Assembly (NCBI GenBank): GCA_964017235.1
Contig: OZ024935.1
Location: 6,634,001-6,698,000, forward strand
Source of the DNA: Sabellastarte sp. h YS-2021
Taxonomy: Eukaryota > Annelida > Polychaeta > Sabellida > Sabellidae
Reading direction: 5' to 3'
Length of the DNA stretch: 64,000 nucleotides
The notes under the pieces were generated by a model, which had not been told where the DNA came from, made no database searches, and worked only from the letters and a program-made list of their open reading frames with translations. Position 1 is the stretch's first letter; every line of letters starts with the position of its first letter. Position numbers and translations under genes: made by a program. Positions 43,880 to 57,200 of this stretch are shown piece after piece.

Positions 43880-44640
43880 TCTACAAAGATCTGAAGTTAA
43901 CATACAAATTGTGTTCATCAACTATGTCGTTCATTGGTAACACTTGAAAATCTGTAACAAATGGTAAACATTCATGGGGAACACAGAAATAATCTACAAC
44001 TGATCTGCCTCTAGTTGACAAAAATGTGTAATTGTCTGCATTTACATTAACTCTGCCATTAACTACACATAGTTTACTGTCTTTCAAGAACTCTAGAAAC
44101 AATTTTCCATGTGAATTTATGCTTGTGTCTATGAATTTTCTTTCTGAGATTATACCTATGTCGTTTACATAATCTTTTTCCTTGCCAATTCTTGAATTAA
44201 AATCCCCACATAATATGATCAAGCCTGCATAAGAACACAAATACAAAGGTTGTTAACACATGCATAAAAAAATTTGAAGCATCTCTACCCTATTGTGATT
44301 TCTCTGGTGACAGATAGCAAGCAAAAATGACACAAATAAACTGTCATGTTTTAATTCTATAACTAAACGTCCATCAGTCTGTCTATAATATTTATACTAA
44401 AACAAGATAAAAGTTTGTCTTTAACAAATATTCCAACTCCACCTGATGGTTTTGGAGCACGTTTATTTATGTGCTTTCAATTGTTACCAAACCAAATGTA
44501 ACATTTCATATTTATAGAGTCCCCGCCATTTAAATGTGTTTCAGTTAAACATATAATATCAGGATCAATAATATTTATCATTTTTATTCTTAACTCACAG
44601 TTATTTATTGTCCAACCATTTACATTCCACTCACATACTT
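43880..44640 (-). pseudogene. APE-type endonuclease of the same LINE
   Basis: It begins near 44640 with VCEWNVNGWTI, then DIICLTETHL, LIILCGDFNSRIGKE (44180), RGRSVVDYFCVP (44010) and continues to LPDHSILYGKF at 43870. This is the N, E, GDFN and DH order of APE-type LINE endonucleases, which nick the insertion target. Frameshifts are at about 44246 and 43920. Confidence 0.75.
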
Positions 44641-44659
44641 TTATGGACTGGGATAAATC

Positions 44660-45530
44660 CTAGCATGCTGTTTCAAATAAGTTCACATAAGCAGTTTTAG
44701 GTTTAGTACCATATTGTTTGCTATCTTTGGGTCTCGAACCAGCAGTAGCAACACACGAATCTGGCTTCTCTGTAGCTAAAGCACTGTATTCTTGGAATTG
44801 TGATGAATGTTCTTGGCTTAAATTCTGTGACTGGGCATTCTCCTCATTAATCATTGGTCGTAAGCAGCTATTGTTGGTATGTGCATATGTCACTGGTCTA
44901 CTGGGGTTAGAAGAGTCATGTAAGGGTGGGTAATTCTTGTCATGATCAGTAGGCCTCTGCAGAGGGTTCTGCTGTTTGGAAACTAGCCTGCCACTTCCAG
45001 TAATTCTAAATTCTTTTCCCCAGGGTGACTGCTCTAAAATAGTTCTTGTATTCAGTTCTATCAGTCTTTCTTCATGGCTTTTGCTGCTTCTAATGTATAG
45101 GATTCCAAAAGGGGTTTGTTGAAAGTTCTTTTTGTTGGTCAGGACTAACTTTTTTCACTAAGAGATCTGAAACTAATCTTCATCAAAGCGGGTTTTGAGG
45201 TGTATCTGTTGGGTAATCTCTTTGCTTTAACAACCTTAACTTGTCTAGCTTCAGGAACATTTCTGGAGTCAGGGTTCAGGGTTATTTAGGGGTTCAGGGT
45301 TATTTAGGCGATCAGAATCTTTAGAAACAGATGAAGATTTCAAGCATTCAATTTCATGTGCCTATGCTTCTATTTTGGCATTCAAAGTCTCTATTGTTTT
45401 ATTCAGTAGCAAGCATTCTAAATGGTCAATTCTAGTGTTTATTTCAGATTTCAATTCTTGCCTTAGGTCATTCACTTTAGTGTCAATCTGTTAAGTGATT
45501 GTTTTGGTTATTTCTAATTGTCCCCTTCAA
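44660..45530 (-). pseudogene. ORF1-like region of the LINE
   Basis: The minus strand from 45520 reads a coiled-coil-like VNDLRQELKSEINTRIDHLE, then LNAKIEA and a Ser/Asn/Pro-rich part (44660-44893, AQSQNLSQEHSSQFQEYS). LINE ORF1 proteins often start with a coiled coil. There is no zinc knuckle or RRM that I can identify. A short tandem copy of AGGGTTCAGGGTTATTT lies at about 45280-45305. Confidence 0.45.
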
Positions 45531-46110
45531 ATATGAGGGGGTAGGGTAAAGGCCCCCTCCTTTTCAGAGGGGTAGGTCAAAGCCCCCCCCCCCCCCCCCA
45601 CATTTTAATTGCCCTTTTTTTACATTTGAAATTAACCTCTGCTTTAAGTCCTTTCTTACAGTGCCCAAAAGCTTTTATCTTAAAAAGGAGTATTCTTTTA
45701 AGTTATGTTAAGATATCTTAATCTGGTCAAATTTTAACTCGTGGTGCCTCTAATTAAAAACTAACAGGCATCAGCACATTTAAAAAGACCTGTGACAATG
45801 TGATTAAAGAATGTTTAGGTAATATTTATTTGGCTCAATTGCTATTATATAATTGCTACTGTCTCATGATTGCTAATTTTCCTAATATCATTTATTTCTA
45901 GTCAAAAACTACAATCCATGGTACCTCTAAAGTGACCAATAATCAAGGTGCCATGCAGCACTAATATATTGAACAGCATTGAAATTTATAGAAGGGGCTT
46001 TGGTTCTAAAGAAGGGGGGGGGGGGCTTTGATCAGGAGGGCTTATGCCCTACCCAGGTAGACTGGGGGGGGGGGCTTTTGTCAAGGGGGCTTATGTCCTA
46101 CACTCTGCTG
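45531..46110. repeat. G/C-run-rich repeat, partly repeated at 46870-46990
   Basis: Poly-C near 45583-45599 and poly-G runs near 46013-46025 and 46063-46074 interrupt phrases like GGGGTAGG.TAAAG.CCCC. The phrase GGCTTATGCCCTACCCAGGT at about 46040 recurs as GGCTTATGCCCTCCCCAGGT at about 46903. It is probably a dispersed repeat of unknown type. Confidence 0.5.
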
Positions 46111-46216
46111 CACCATGCATACATGACTTTAAAGAGATGTGATCAGTAGTCAATTAAAACACTTTAAAAACTTGACCTAAGTCTTTATAAAATCCCTTTC
46201 TTGTTATCTACAATTG

Positions 46217-46224
46217 AAAGCCAC
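46217..46224. repeat. Target site duplication of SINE, left copy
   Basis: AAAGCCAC here is repeated at 46452-46459. Confidence 0.7.
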
Positions 46225-46451
46225 GGTGGCAGAGTGGCAGCACTCTCGCCTCCCACCTCTGAGGCTGGGGTTCGATTCACGGCACGGCCTCAAGTGGGAA
46301 AGCTGATGTTGCTTGCCGTTGGTCGGCAGTTTACAGTACAGAACCCTGACAAACTGTATGTACTGGTTTTCTCTGCCCTTCCAACTTCCCGTTGTGATAT
46401 GACCTGTACAGTGTTGAAAGCGACATAAAACCCCAAATAATAATAATAATA
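46225..46451 (+). mobile_element. tRNA-derived SINE, 227 bp
   Basis: The head carries an A box (TGGCAGAGTGGC, about 46227-46238) and a B box (GGTTCGATTCAC, 46269-46280), the internal RNA polymerase III promoter of a tRNA gene. A non-tRNA body follows, ending ACATAAAACCCCAAATAATAATAATAA. It is bounded by the 8-base duplication AAAGCCAC. The ATAATA tail resembles the tail of the LINE at 40.3 kb, which may supply its RT (inference). Confidence 0.85.
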
Positions 46452-47397
46452 AAAGCCACAGTTTAAAAGCTGCACTTTGAACTCAATATGTTTCATCATC
46501 ACAACCCTCCTATGTCACATATAAATCAACTGTTATGATATTTCTCTTTAAATTGGCAAAATTAAGTTTTTCAAAATGTAATTGAAACTTGTTATTTCTT
46601 TTGTAGACTTTGTGTCATACATATAAACATCAAAGCAAATTTTGCATTACGTTTATTATCCTTAATAGTCTTTAAATGTTTGAAGACTACATCTATAATT
46701 AGCCACCCTCTTTGATCACTTCTCATATAAAGCATCCGAGTATTTACATTCAAAAGCAGTGATTGACTGTAACTTTGTACTATATTATACAGATAGGGCA
46801 CTGCATTGCAATCATAAGCAGCTATGAAGTATAAATTTGGTCCTACAATAGGGATGGTTTTTTTAGTAAAACAAATTGGGGCTTTAGTGGGCGGGGGGAG
46901 TGGCTTATGCCCTCCCCAGGTAGCCCAGGGAGAGAGGTTTAGTCGTGGGGTTTTATTCCCTACACCCTTACGCACCATGCCCTTAAGATTTGGAGTCTAA
47001 AATCTATAAAACCAATAAACTTTGTTTTCACACACTAAGGGCTTCAGTGTGGCATAAATATATCTCATTTTACCTGTTTTGTAATTGTCCGTCATCAATA
47101 CTTACATTTACACTGCATTTGTTTAGATGCTTTTCTTTTTGTAATTTTAATCTTGCACAATATATTTACAGACTGGGTGTTGCTCTGAAATAAAGACAAA
47201 CAAAATGTATCCAAGATACAGTTACTAAATGCTGTAAAGTTCATAGCAGTTACAATTAATCTGTTAAGCTACTGTCTTACTTTACAATATACATCACAAG
47301 CTATTTAAAGTTTTATCCTAGGCAATGGGATTTTTAAAACATGGATAATTTTTAAAATACTGACATTGTAACACAAAAACTTGCTATTTTGTTGCAG
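46452..47397. other. Upstream region of LRR-PAN gene; no gene seen
   Basis: It holds the right SINE duplication (46452-46459), a stretch similar to 40262-40305, and the G-rich phrase repeat at 46870-46990. Splice acceptors tattttgttgcag (47397) and tttcag (47406) just before the ATG imply an upstream non-coding exon, not located. Confidence 0.4.
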
Positions 47398-47409
47398 TTT
47401 CAGAAAAAA

Positions 47410-48226
47410 ATGTGTTTGTTCGATTTATACCAGGTTTTATACACTTCTGTGGCGTTGGTTATTTTCTCCAATTCTGTGTTGGCTAGATATAGGTACATTG
47501 GCTATCTAACCAGCATCCCAACAAATATACCAAGCAATGAAAGTGAAGTGGTATTTAGAGAAAACAACATAACAGATTCTGTCATTACACCAGAAAGTTT
47601 CAAAACTTTGAAACACTTAACCAAGTTACACCTGATACAGAACGAATTGACAGAATTGCCAAATTTAAACAAGACCATCAAGACGTCACTTGGTAGACTC
47701 TCTGTTCGAAAGAACAGGATTTCTCATGTGGATGTTACTGGATATGATAACCTGAAAATTCTATCTGTTGCTGAGAATTTGTTGTTAATCTTTCCAAACC
47801 TATCCTCCATAGGGGATACATTAAAAGTCCTGAAGATTAGCTATAATCATTTAACATCTGTTTCTGAAGAAGACTGTTCAACACTGGTGAAACTCAAGTA
47901 TCTTCACCTGGATGGTAACCTGTTGGAGGCATTTCCTGGCTTTCGAAGCATCAGACCGAATTTGGTTTACATGAACATCACCTCTAATCCAATCACCGCA
48001 CTGGCAGAGCTTGATCTCAGTGGGTTTGACTGGGAAGGACTATTCAAACTAGATATGGACGACATTGATATAACCTGCAACTGTGGAATCCGGTTCATCA
48101 AAGCAATGGTGAGTTCCCTAAACATTGGCACAATGGCAGAAACACTGAATGTGATAACTTGCAATGATGAGAATGGGACCCAGTTTACTGTTGTGGATAT
48201 GGAGTACAATGACCTAACTTGTACTG
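47410..48226 (+). CDS. LRR-PAN gene exon 1: signal peptide and LRRs
   Basis: The ATG at 47410 is the first Met after two acceptor-like sites and opens the signal sequence [19 protein letters not shown], ending near NSVLA. Repeats follow ([45 protein letters not shown]). The Cys cap runs from CNC to NDLTC. The donor ACTG|GTGAGT is a consensus site; continued reading would add only 11 residues before a stop. Confidence 0.82.
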
Positions 48227-51200
48227 GTGAGTTAGTTCATCCTACTTCTCTCACACAATAACATGAAATAATAATAATGAAAATAATAGAAGCATGTATA
48301 TAGCGTGAAATTGATGAACGTCCTCTAATGAGCTGGAATCCAAACAGAGACAGTCATAAACCAGCAAGCACCAGCCAGGGGAGGGTGACTAGGGTTGTGG
48401 GTAAGCTAGTCTAAACAGGTAAGTTTTAAGTTGGCTTCTAAAACTTGAAATGATCTGTTGTGATCTGACACTAAATGTCAGCCTGTTTCATTACAATAGT
48501 CTAATTGTCTACCGACCATAGTGTTTGCCATAGTGTTTGTCTTCTGTGTTAAAAGTAACACCTAGGTTTTTACTTCCTCTACTGGTGTTATAGAACTTTG
48601 AAGGACTGTAACAGGAAATTTTGGTGTAAGTGACTCGACTCTCTGGTATGCTTATCACCAATGATAATGAATACATTCTTGTCAGGATTAAGTTTCAATT
48701 TTATACTGTTTATAAACTCCTGAACAGAAACAAAACACTCTGTCAACTCTGCAATACTGCAGTCAAAATTCCTAGAATCTATTGCATAGCATATCTGGGT
48801 GTCATCGGTGTACAGATGGTGTGTAATCTTAAAACTTGAAAAGACTTGAGTATGGGGAGTAGTACAAAGAGTAAAAAGAAGGGGACCTAGAACAGAACCT
48901 TCGGGGTATGCCAAAAGGAGATGGAAAGCCTCAGAAAACTTGTCCCCTAATTTAATTTTCTGTTAGTGATTGTTAAGGTAAAAATCTATCCATGTCATCA
49001 CAGTACCATCAACACCAAACCAGTCCTTTAGATAATCATGTAAAATGGAGTGATCAGTCATTTTAAAAGTTGTCAACAGATGTCAGAGAAACTGCTTTCC
49101 CTGAATCCACAGATGTAGATATATCATTTTGGATCTTAAGGAGTGCTGTCTCAGTTGAGTGAAAACTCCTGTGTGCTGACTGATGGACATTGGAAATCCC
49201 CTCCTGACTAATGAAGATATAAATCTGAGATTTGACACAGGTCTATATAATTTGCTTGGTTTTTGGAGAACTTGAGTGATATAAGCAGTTTTAAAAGCAA
49301 TTTGGAAAGCTGCCCTCCTTGAGTGAATAATTTATTATGTTAGTAATATGAGTTTTGAGTACATCAGCACATTCCTTAATCAATGATGTTGGAATAGGAT
49401 CAAGGAAATAACAATGATTCAGACAGAGATTTACCTAATCCTGAAAGATAAGGCACATAATAACAAGTAAATAGGAAAATCCAAATTTAATAATTTAGTT
49501 TTGTTTTTCTTTCTCTTACTTTCATTTATTATTCAAAAGACCTATGAAAACTTGAAACAATAGTGTTAAATATAATTTAAAAAGCTGTGTTGTGAATTAT
49601 TTTTCCTACACATGTAACCTGTTATTTCAAATTTGATCAAGATTTGTAATTGTTTGAAGTTGTTATTTTGGGACTTCTATATTTTTGCCCAAGCATAATT
49701 TTTATTGTCTTTTTTCAGTTAAACAAATGTTTGTATCAATTAACTGATTAAAGTGGCTTTTTTGTAGTTTGAATGTATAGTTAAAAATTGCATTTCAATT
49801 GTAGAGGCTAATAACTATAATTATAATGCGTACAATGTACTAAACGGCTTTTTTAAAGATTTTGTACAGGTATGATAAACAACGTTTTGAATACAGTTTT
49901 TTGTATGTGTAATCATTTTGTAAAAATTTGGCATTGCAACGTGCATGATGTAGTTGAGTTGATGTTCTTGATATCTTATAAAGATACACCAAAGAATATT
50001 TCTTTGTACCCTGATTGAATTATGTATTTTATGTATGGTGTATGAATTATAGCTGTATGATTACTGTTGTGTTTAACCCAAGTCAGAGGGATAATAAACA
50101 TAGTATATTTATTATACAGTCTTGCTCAAGTTGCTTTTCAGTCAGCTTGGCTTATTTCTTTGTTTCCTTAATTGCAAAATGCCTTTAGGTATGAATTATA
50201 GCTGAATGATTACTGTTCTGTATAAATTAAACCTCAGGTATAATATATATAATCTATTTATAGTCTTGCTGTAGGAGGAGTTTTGACTGCTTGGTCAGTT
50301 ATAACTTGAACTGTTAATATAATGTGCACGTTCAGGTTGATATGATATTCTTTAATATGTGATGTAGTTTTATCAATTTATATAGAAATTTCTTATTTCT
50401 AGTCTAGTAATGCTTTTAAGGTATGTAATATAACTTTACCGTTTGTATTGTTTGAAAACTATAAATACAACAGTAGGTATGCAAAATTTGACATTTTTAG
50501 CCTAATTTGACTGTTTATTATAATGTACCCAGTTATGTATAGTTGTCCTATCTGAGGGATAACTTTAATATGCCAAAGAATAAAAGGTTTGTTAATAAAT
50601 AAAGTGTATCAGCTAAGCCTTAATTCTTTATACTCTGATCAAATATCATATGACCCAAATGGAATAATTAATTGATTGAAACTCGGCATAGAGAATAATT
50701 AATTGATTGAAACTCGGCACCTAACTCTGTTGATTGTAAAAGTATTGTGTTTCTTCTGTCATGTTTTTATTGACATACATGTGCACTCCTAGTTTTTTAC
50801 AGAATTTATTTACAGTGACATTATTACTATGTACTCATATGTTAACACTTACAAGTGATTTTGAAGAGTATTTGCTTATCCACCTTAAATACAAAGTGGC
50901 CTTTTTATATAATTTATGTTTAGCATTCATTGATGATTCTTTATTGCTTCTCAGAGAGTCCCAGGATATTTTTAATGTCAATTGGTGAAGAACTTGTAGT
51001 ATTATGAGCGAATTGTCACGGTCTTCAAAACAAATATAAAAGACGAGATGTAATCAATTATTTAAGTAACACTAAAGTGGGCATTATATGTTTGCAAGAT
51101 ACCCATTGGACATGAAAAGATGAAAACACTGTAAGGTCAATGTGGAAAGGAGAATGTATTTTAAATGGTGAATCCTCGAATTCACGAAGTGTTGCAGTTT

Positions 51201-54200
51201 TGCTAAACACTAATTTTGAATACAACATAATGTCAGTTTCTAAAGATGTTGATGGCAATATGATAGTACTTGACCTAAATATTGGAGATATATCTATAAA
51301 ACTGCTAAACATATATGCTCAAAATAAAGACTCACCAGAATTTTTTAATCATATTATAGATATTATTGAATCAAATATCCAAACTTATATACTTTTATGT
51401 GGGGATTGAACCTTGTACTTGACCCTCTACTAGACTATGACCATTATATCTAATCTAATCTAATCTAATGTGGACTTCTAAGGTGCATCTAAACATAAAG
51501 CAAGGCAGTTATCATTAATCAAGGGACATAGCCAGGTCGTACCAAGGAGACACAGATGTGACGGGAGAGGCTATGGTGGGCAGGCTTTTGCAAACAGGTA
51601 AGTTTTAAGCTTCTTTCTGAAGGAGGCAACTGATGTTGCACTGCGAACATCTTGAGGGAGGTCATTCCAGATCTTAGGAGCATCAAAGGCAAAACTATGG
51701 CCAAAATGTTTGGCTGACTTAAAGACCGATGAATGGAAAGGAGGAACTGTAAGGTATTGACGATCTGGGTGACTATGCCTAGTACTATAGGGACAACTAC
51801 TAAAAGACAAGAACGGTTCGAAGTAAGAAGGAGAACCACTATGCAAAAATTTATACACAAGTGTTGCGGTTTTGAAAATACAACGATACTTAACAGGCAA
51901 CCGGTGGAGTTTCTGTAGAATGGGTGTAGCATGAGCATACTTTCTATGATTTGTAACAATACGAGCAAGGGTGTTCTGAATACTTTGCAATTTGTGCTGA
52001 TTGAAACCGGACAAACCTCTGAACAGAGAGTTACAATAGTCCAGACGACTACTAACCAAGGCATTTGCAGCAAGGACTGCCACTTTAGAAGTGAGATACT
52101 TTCTAATTCTACGGAGGTCACGCATCTGAAGGAAGCACGCTTTGCAAGTCCTCTTGATATGCTCAGAGAATGAAAAATCTGCATCAAACCACACACCTAG
52201 ATTTCTGACAGAATCAACCGGATGAAGAAGGCTACCAAGAATGCTGACAGGAAAGTGAGAGGAAATCTTCTGACGTTGAGCCTTGGAACCAAAGACAATA
52301 AACTCAGTTTTTTCAGGGTTGAGCTTCAATTTACTGAGAGACATCCACTCTTGAACATCACGAAGGCAGGCATTTAGCTTGGCGAGAGCCGAAGAAGCAT
52401 TCTTGTGGGAGAGATGGATGTATAAATGAGTGTCATCCGCATAAAAATGGAATTTAATATGCGGGTGGAGGCGAATAATTTTACTGAGTGGTGTTGTATA
52501 GAGTGAAAACAGTAACGGACCCAGAACAGAACCTTGTGGGACCCCATAGATGAGATTGCTTAATTCAGATAGTGTGGAGCCTATCTTAATGGCCTGGCAA
52601 CGATTTCTTAAGTAGGAAGCAAACCACCTTAGAGCTGTTCCACCAAGACCAAACCAGGATTTAAGGTAACCAAGAAGAATATTATGGTCTATAGTGTCAA
52701 ATGCGGCTTATAAGTCAAGAAGTACTAGAGCTGTGGGTTCACCGCATGCCAGAGAGAGATGAACCTCGTTTTTTATAGACAATAAAGCAGTTTCCGTGGA
52801 ATGTCCTGGCTTATATGCTGACTGATGAGGATTGTCCAGTTTGTTGTTATTAATGTGTGACGTTAGCTGCCTGGCAACTACCCGCTCAACCAACTTTGAC
52901 AGGAAACAAAGACCAGATACTGGGCGATAATTCTTAAGGTCGTCTCTGGGAAGGGAAGCCTTTTTTATGAGGGGGGTGACAACCGCCTTTTTGAAAGAAT
53001 TTGGGAAGGATCCTTCAATGAGAGAATAATTTACCAACTTGGTAATGGAAGCATATCAATAATCCTAAATCCAGATACCTTCTCTTAGAAATCATGAATA
53101 GTTTTAATTTAAGGGACACATGTGTGATATCATAACATGTGTGATATCATAACAAGTTGTTGTATCAATCCTAGTTATAGAAGTGACCACTCAAGTATAC
53201 AAATTAAAATACTACTTAACAAATTTGAGTGAGGAAAGGGACTCTGGAAATTTAACTGTAGTCTCTTGAAAGAGCAGGAATATATCAATTTAGTTAATTC
53301 TATAATTCAGGAAGAAAAATATAAATATGCTCTCCCAGTATACAACTTAAGATAGTTGGACATAGCTCCCTATGTCAATGTTAATTTTACTGTCAATGAT
53401 GGACAATTTTTGGAATTGCTATTATTACGAATAAGGGGTGAAACAATTAAGTTTGCATCTTACCGTAAAAAGGAAGAGAATAAACATGAAAATAGACTGA
53501 AATATGAGATCAATTTTCTTGAAAATATTGGCAATATGGCCTTAGCAGAAATTATAGACATAAAAAATCAGAATTAGAAAATATTAGACAAAAATCTACA
53601 ATTGGTAGTGCTATTCGTGCCAGAACTCAATGGCTTAATGAAGGTAAAAAACCCTCCAAGTTTTTCTGCTCTTTGGAAAAGTATAACTATACTGAAAAAA
53701 AACAATAAAAAGTATCCAACTGCAAGATGGTCAACGCATTACTGATCAGAAAAAAATACTGGAAGAGATTAAAAATTTCTATTCATCACTCTTTTCTGAA
53801 AAAAAAACAAGATCAAAATTTAGATACTTTATTTAAAGAAAAATATGTAAGAAAACTGTCCTTATCTGAATCAAAAATTCTAGAAGGGGAGTTAACGCTT
53901 GATGAAATTAGCCTAGCTTTAAAGCAGATCAAAAATAATAAATGTCCTGGGGTAGATGGCTTTCCAGCTGAGTTTTTAAAAATATTTTGGGGACGTATTA
54001 AATATTTTGTTCTTAGACGATTAAATTATGCATATAATACTGGTGAAATGATAGTTTCATTAAGAACTTGCATCATAAGCTGTCTCCCTAAAGGAAATAA
54101 GCCCCGTGAGTTTTTGAAGAATTGGAGACCAATCTCTTTACTATCAGTCTTATACAAAATAGCCTCTTCAGCAATTGCAAACCGTTTGAAAAAAGTACTC

Positions 54201-57200
54201 GACATCTTAATATCTAAATCACAAACTGGTTTTATTCGTGGGAGGTTCATTAGGGAGAATACAAGACTTGTCTATGATATCATGTATTGTGTAGAGAAAA
54301 ACAATTCACAAGGTCTCCTCATGCTTGTTGATTTTCAAAAGGCATTTGACTCTGTTTCATGGAACTTCTTGTCAAATGTGCTCAACTTTTATAAATTTAG
54401 GACTAGTTTTTGTAAATGGATGGTTTTTCAATAATGAGTGTCTTGACATGTTAATGGAAGACAAACAAAATAATATTCCAAGGATCCTGTACAAGGTTCA
54501 CATTTTACATTTAACGCCTTCTTTCCTTCTCCAAGGTACCAGAGTCTGCCATTTACAAAACTTGATATCTTCATTTTATTGCTCCTGGATTTTCATTGTA
54601 CTTCATCATGTCCTGTCTGATGATTCACTGCATTGAATTGTTACAATTTCTAGTTATTACATGCCTGTGCAGAGGTATCCACTCTCTGAGCACTCTTAAT
54701 TGTTTCTTTAAATTTTACCTGAGAGTTTTCCTTTTGTTAAAAGTTTTCAATATCTTTCATTAATTTGCAGTTGTGATTGTGTTATATGTTGAAGCTGTTC
54801 TTACACTTTTCCAAAGAAACCCTATTATTTTTATTTACTTTCATTAAAACCAAAAATACACACATTTTTAGAAACAAACATTGTGATATTATTTGTTTGG
54901 CAGATATACATTCAAATCAGTTAACAGAAAATAACTTTAAAGAAGACTGGGGATATGACTGCTACATAAATTCTTTTACAAGCTCCAGTAGGGGTACAGC
55001 AGTGTTAATAAGGGGAAAACTCCCAATCTCAGTTTTAGAAAAAGATAAAGATACAAATGGTAATCTTTTAATTCTAGTAATTAGATATTCAGACATAACT
55101 ATGACCCTTGTTGTGGTATATGGACCAAATGAAGATAGTCCAGAATTCTATTTGAACCTTTTAGATAAACTTAAGACAAAGGACCAAGGCCCCTTGATCT
55201 TATGTGGGGACTGGAATTTGGTATTAAATTTCAAGCTTGATACGTTTGGGTATATTCGAGAAAATAATGTTAAGGCACGGGAAAAAGTGACAGAATTGAT
55301 GGACAGTTTTAATTTGATTGACGGTTGGCGGAGTAATAATGAATCCTCTGAAAAATATACATGGTTTAGTTCTAAATCTCCCATCAAAATGGCCAGATTA
55401 GATTTTTTTCTGTTATCACCAGATATGTTTGCAAGATCAGTTGATTTCAATATGTCATTTGGTTAGAGGACTGACCATTCATTTATAACAGCAAAAATCA
55501 GTATACATAACTCACAACATGGAAAAGGTTTTTGGAAACTGAATACATCTCTCCTATATGATAAAGATTATGTCACACTTATAAAAGATACAATAAAAGA
55601 CACATTAAAAACTTATGCAAGGCATGATTCAGAACCAGATGAAAATTTTCTCTTAACAATTAGTCATCAGATGTCTTTGGAAATGCTAAAACTAAATATT
55701 AGAGGGAACACAATCAGTTTTGCCTCCTTCAAGTCAAAATCAAGTAAAATGCGGCAAAATAATCTGGAAAAGACAATAGAAACCTTAAATGTTCAAATTT
55801 GTAACACAAGTAATTTAGAGAGAAAGGAAGAAATATTTAATGAAATAGATGCTCTTCAAAAAGAGCTTCAACAATTGCGGGAACCTAAGATTAGAGCTTC
55901 TATGGCAAGGGCTAGGGTACAAAGTTATGAGGAAAGTGAAAAGCCTTCAAAATACTTTTGTAATTTAGAAAAAAGAAATGCAGTCAATAAGATTATATCA
56001 AGCTTAGACATAAAGGGGGAAATGGTTACGGATCATAAAAAGATTTTAGCAGCACAGAAAAGTTATTACCAAAATTTACATACAAAATGCCCACACATAC
56101 AAATTTTTAAATACTTCAAATGTAAGAAAGTTAAATGACACCCAAAAAGAAAAATGTGAAGGCCCAATATTAGAAGAGGAAGTAAAGGTTGCAATTAAAT
56201 TCATGAAAAATAATAAAACACCAGGCACTGATGGTTTACCTTGTGACTTTTACAAATTTTTTGGAACGACTTGAAAGTATTTCTTTTAAAAAGCTACAAC
56301 GAAGCTTTTGAAAATATTAAATTATCTATATCTCAAACCCAAGGGAGTATTACTTGCTTACCCAAAGGTCAAAAACCAAGACAACATCTACAAAATTGGA
56401 GACCAATAACATTATTAAACGTCGATTATAAAATTTTGTCGACTGTTATTGCAAATAGACTGAAAAAGGTCTTACATGAAATTATAAGCGATAGTCAGAA
56501 AGGTTTCCTCAAAGGTAGATATATTGGAGAAAATATTCGGACCGTTTATGACTTAAAGATAATACTTGAAAGCACTCATAAGAAAGCACTTTTACTTTTA
56601 GTGGACTTTGAAAAGGCGTTTGATTCGACTGAATGGTCTTATATGAGAAAGGTATTAGAAGCATATAACTTTGGGACTGACATATTGACTTGGTTTGATA
56701 TTTTATACAAGGACCCTAAGAGCTGTGTTTTGAATGATGGTAACTTTTCTGAATTTTTAAATCTTAGTAAGTCTTGTAGACAGGGGGACCCTTTGAGTCC
56801 TTACCTGTTTATTTTGTCTATAGAGCCTTTAAGTATGGAGATAAAGGGAAACAAAAATGTAAAAGGAATTAAACTAGGGAATATTACACTGAAGATAGGT
56901 CAGTACGCAGATAATACTTTTGTTATATTAGATGGTTCTGAATCATCATTACAGAGGTGTATTGACATTTTCGATAGTTTTAAAAGGTGCTCAGGCTTAA
57001 AAATGAATGTAGAAAAAACACATCAGAGAATATTAAAAATCGATTTTGGAAAGAAGTTTTTGTAGCATGGATGAAATACAAACAAATTTATATGAAGGAT
57101 ATAGATGTTAGGAGTTATCCAGTCTGGGACACTTATTTCATTACAAATTCTAATTTGTTGCAAATGAAAAATGTATTGACCAATAAAGGTCTTGTCTATA

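Larger units (their letters stand above)
40296..45530 (-). mobile_element. LINE with ORF1-like region, endonuclease and RT; interrupted by an L2-type LINE
   Basis: On the minus strand: coiled-coil ORF1-like part (45530-44660), APE endonuclease (44640-43880), RT (43349-42550), nested LINE (42548-41763), then RT C-terminal region (41760-40590) and 3' UTR ending in an ATAATA tail (about 40326-40300). The RT signature GVKQGDNLSP and LLYADDIVLLAENEKDLQ differs from the L1/Tx1-type and L2-type copies, so this is a third LINE group (I/jockey-like; clade uncertain). Confidence 0.75.
51001..54435 (+). mobile_element. L1/Tx1-type LINE, interrupted and 3' truncated
   Basis: The + strand ORF2 remnant starts with [18 protein letters not shown] (about 51010-51065) and runs through endonuclease. 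It is cut by an L2-type LINE (about 51450-53055), resumes with [18 protein letters not shown] (53058), and continues to RT at 53727-54434. It stops abruptly at the RT palm after FCKWM; palm motif YADD and the C-terminus are missing. Confidence 0.82.

Noticed and set aside
46225-46300. Functional tRNA gene
   Set aside because: A and B boxes are present, but the head does not fold as a full tRNA and is followed by a SINE body, tail and target duplication.
46592-46978. 128-codon minus frame
   Set aside because: Overlaps the G-rich phrase repeat at 46870-46990 and has no recognisable domain.
51519-52196. 225-codon minus frame
   Set aside because: It is an out-of-frame shadow of the intact LINE RT frame 51571-52344.
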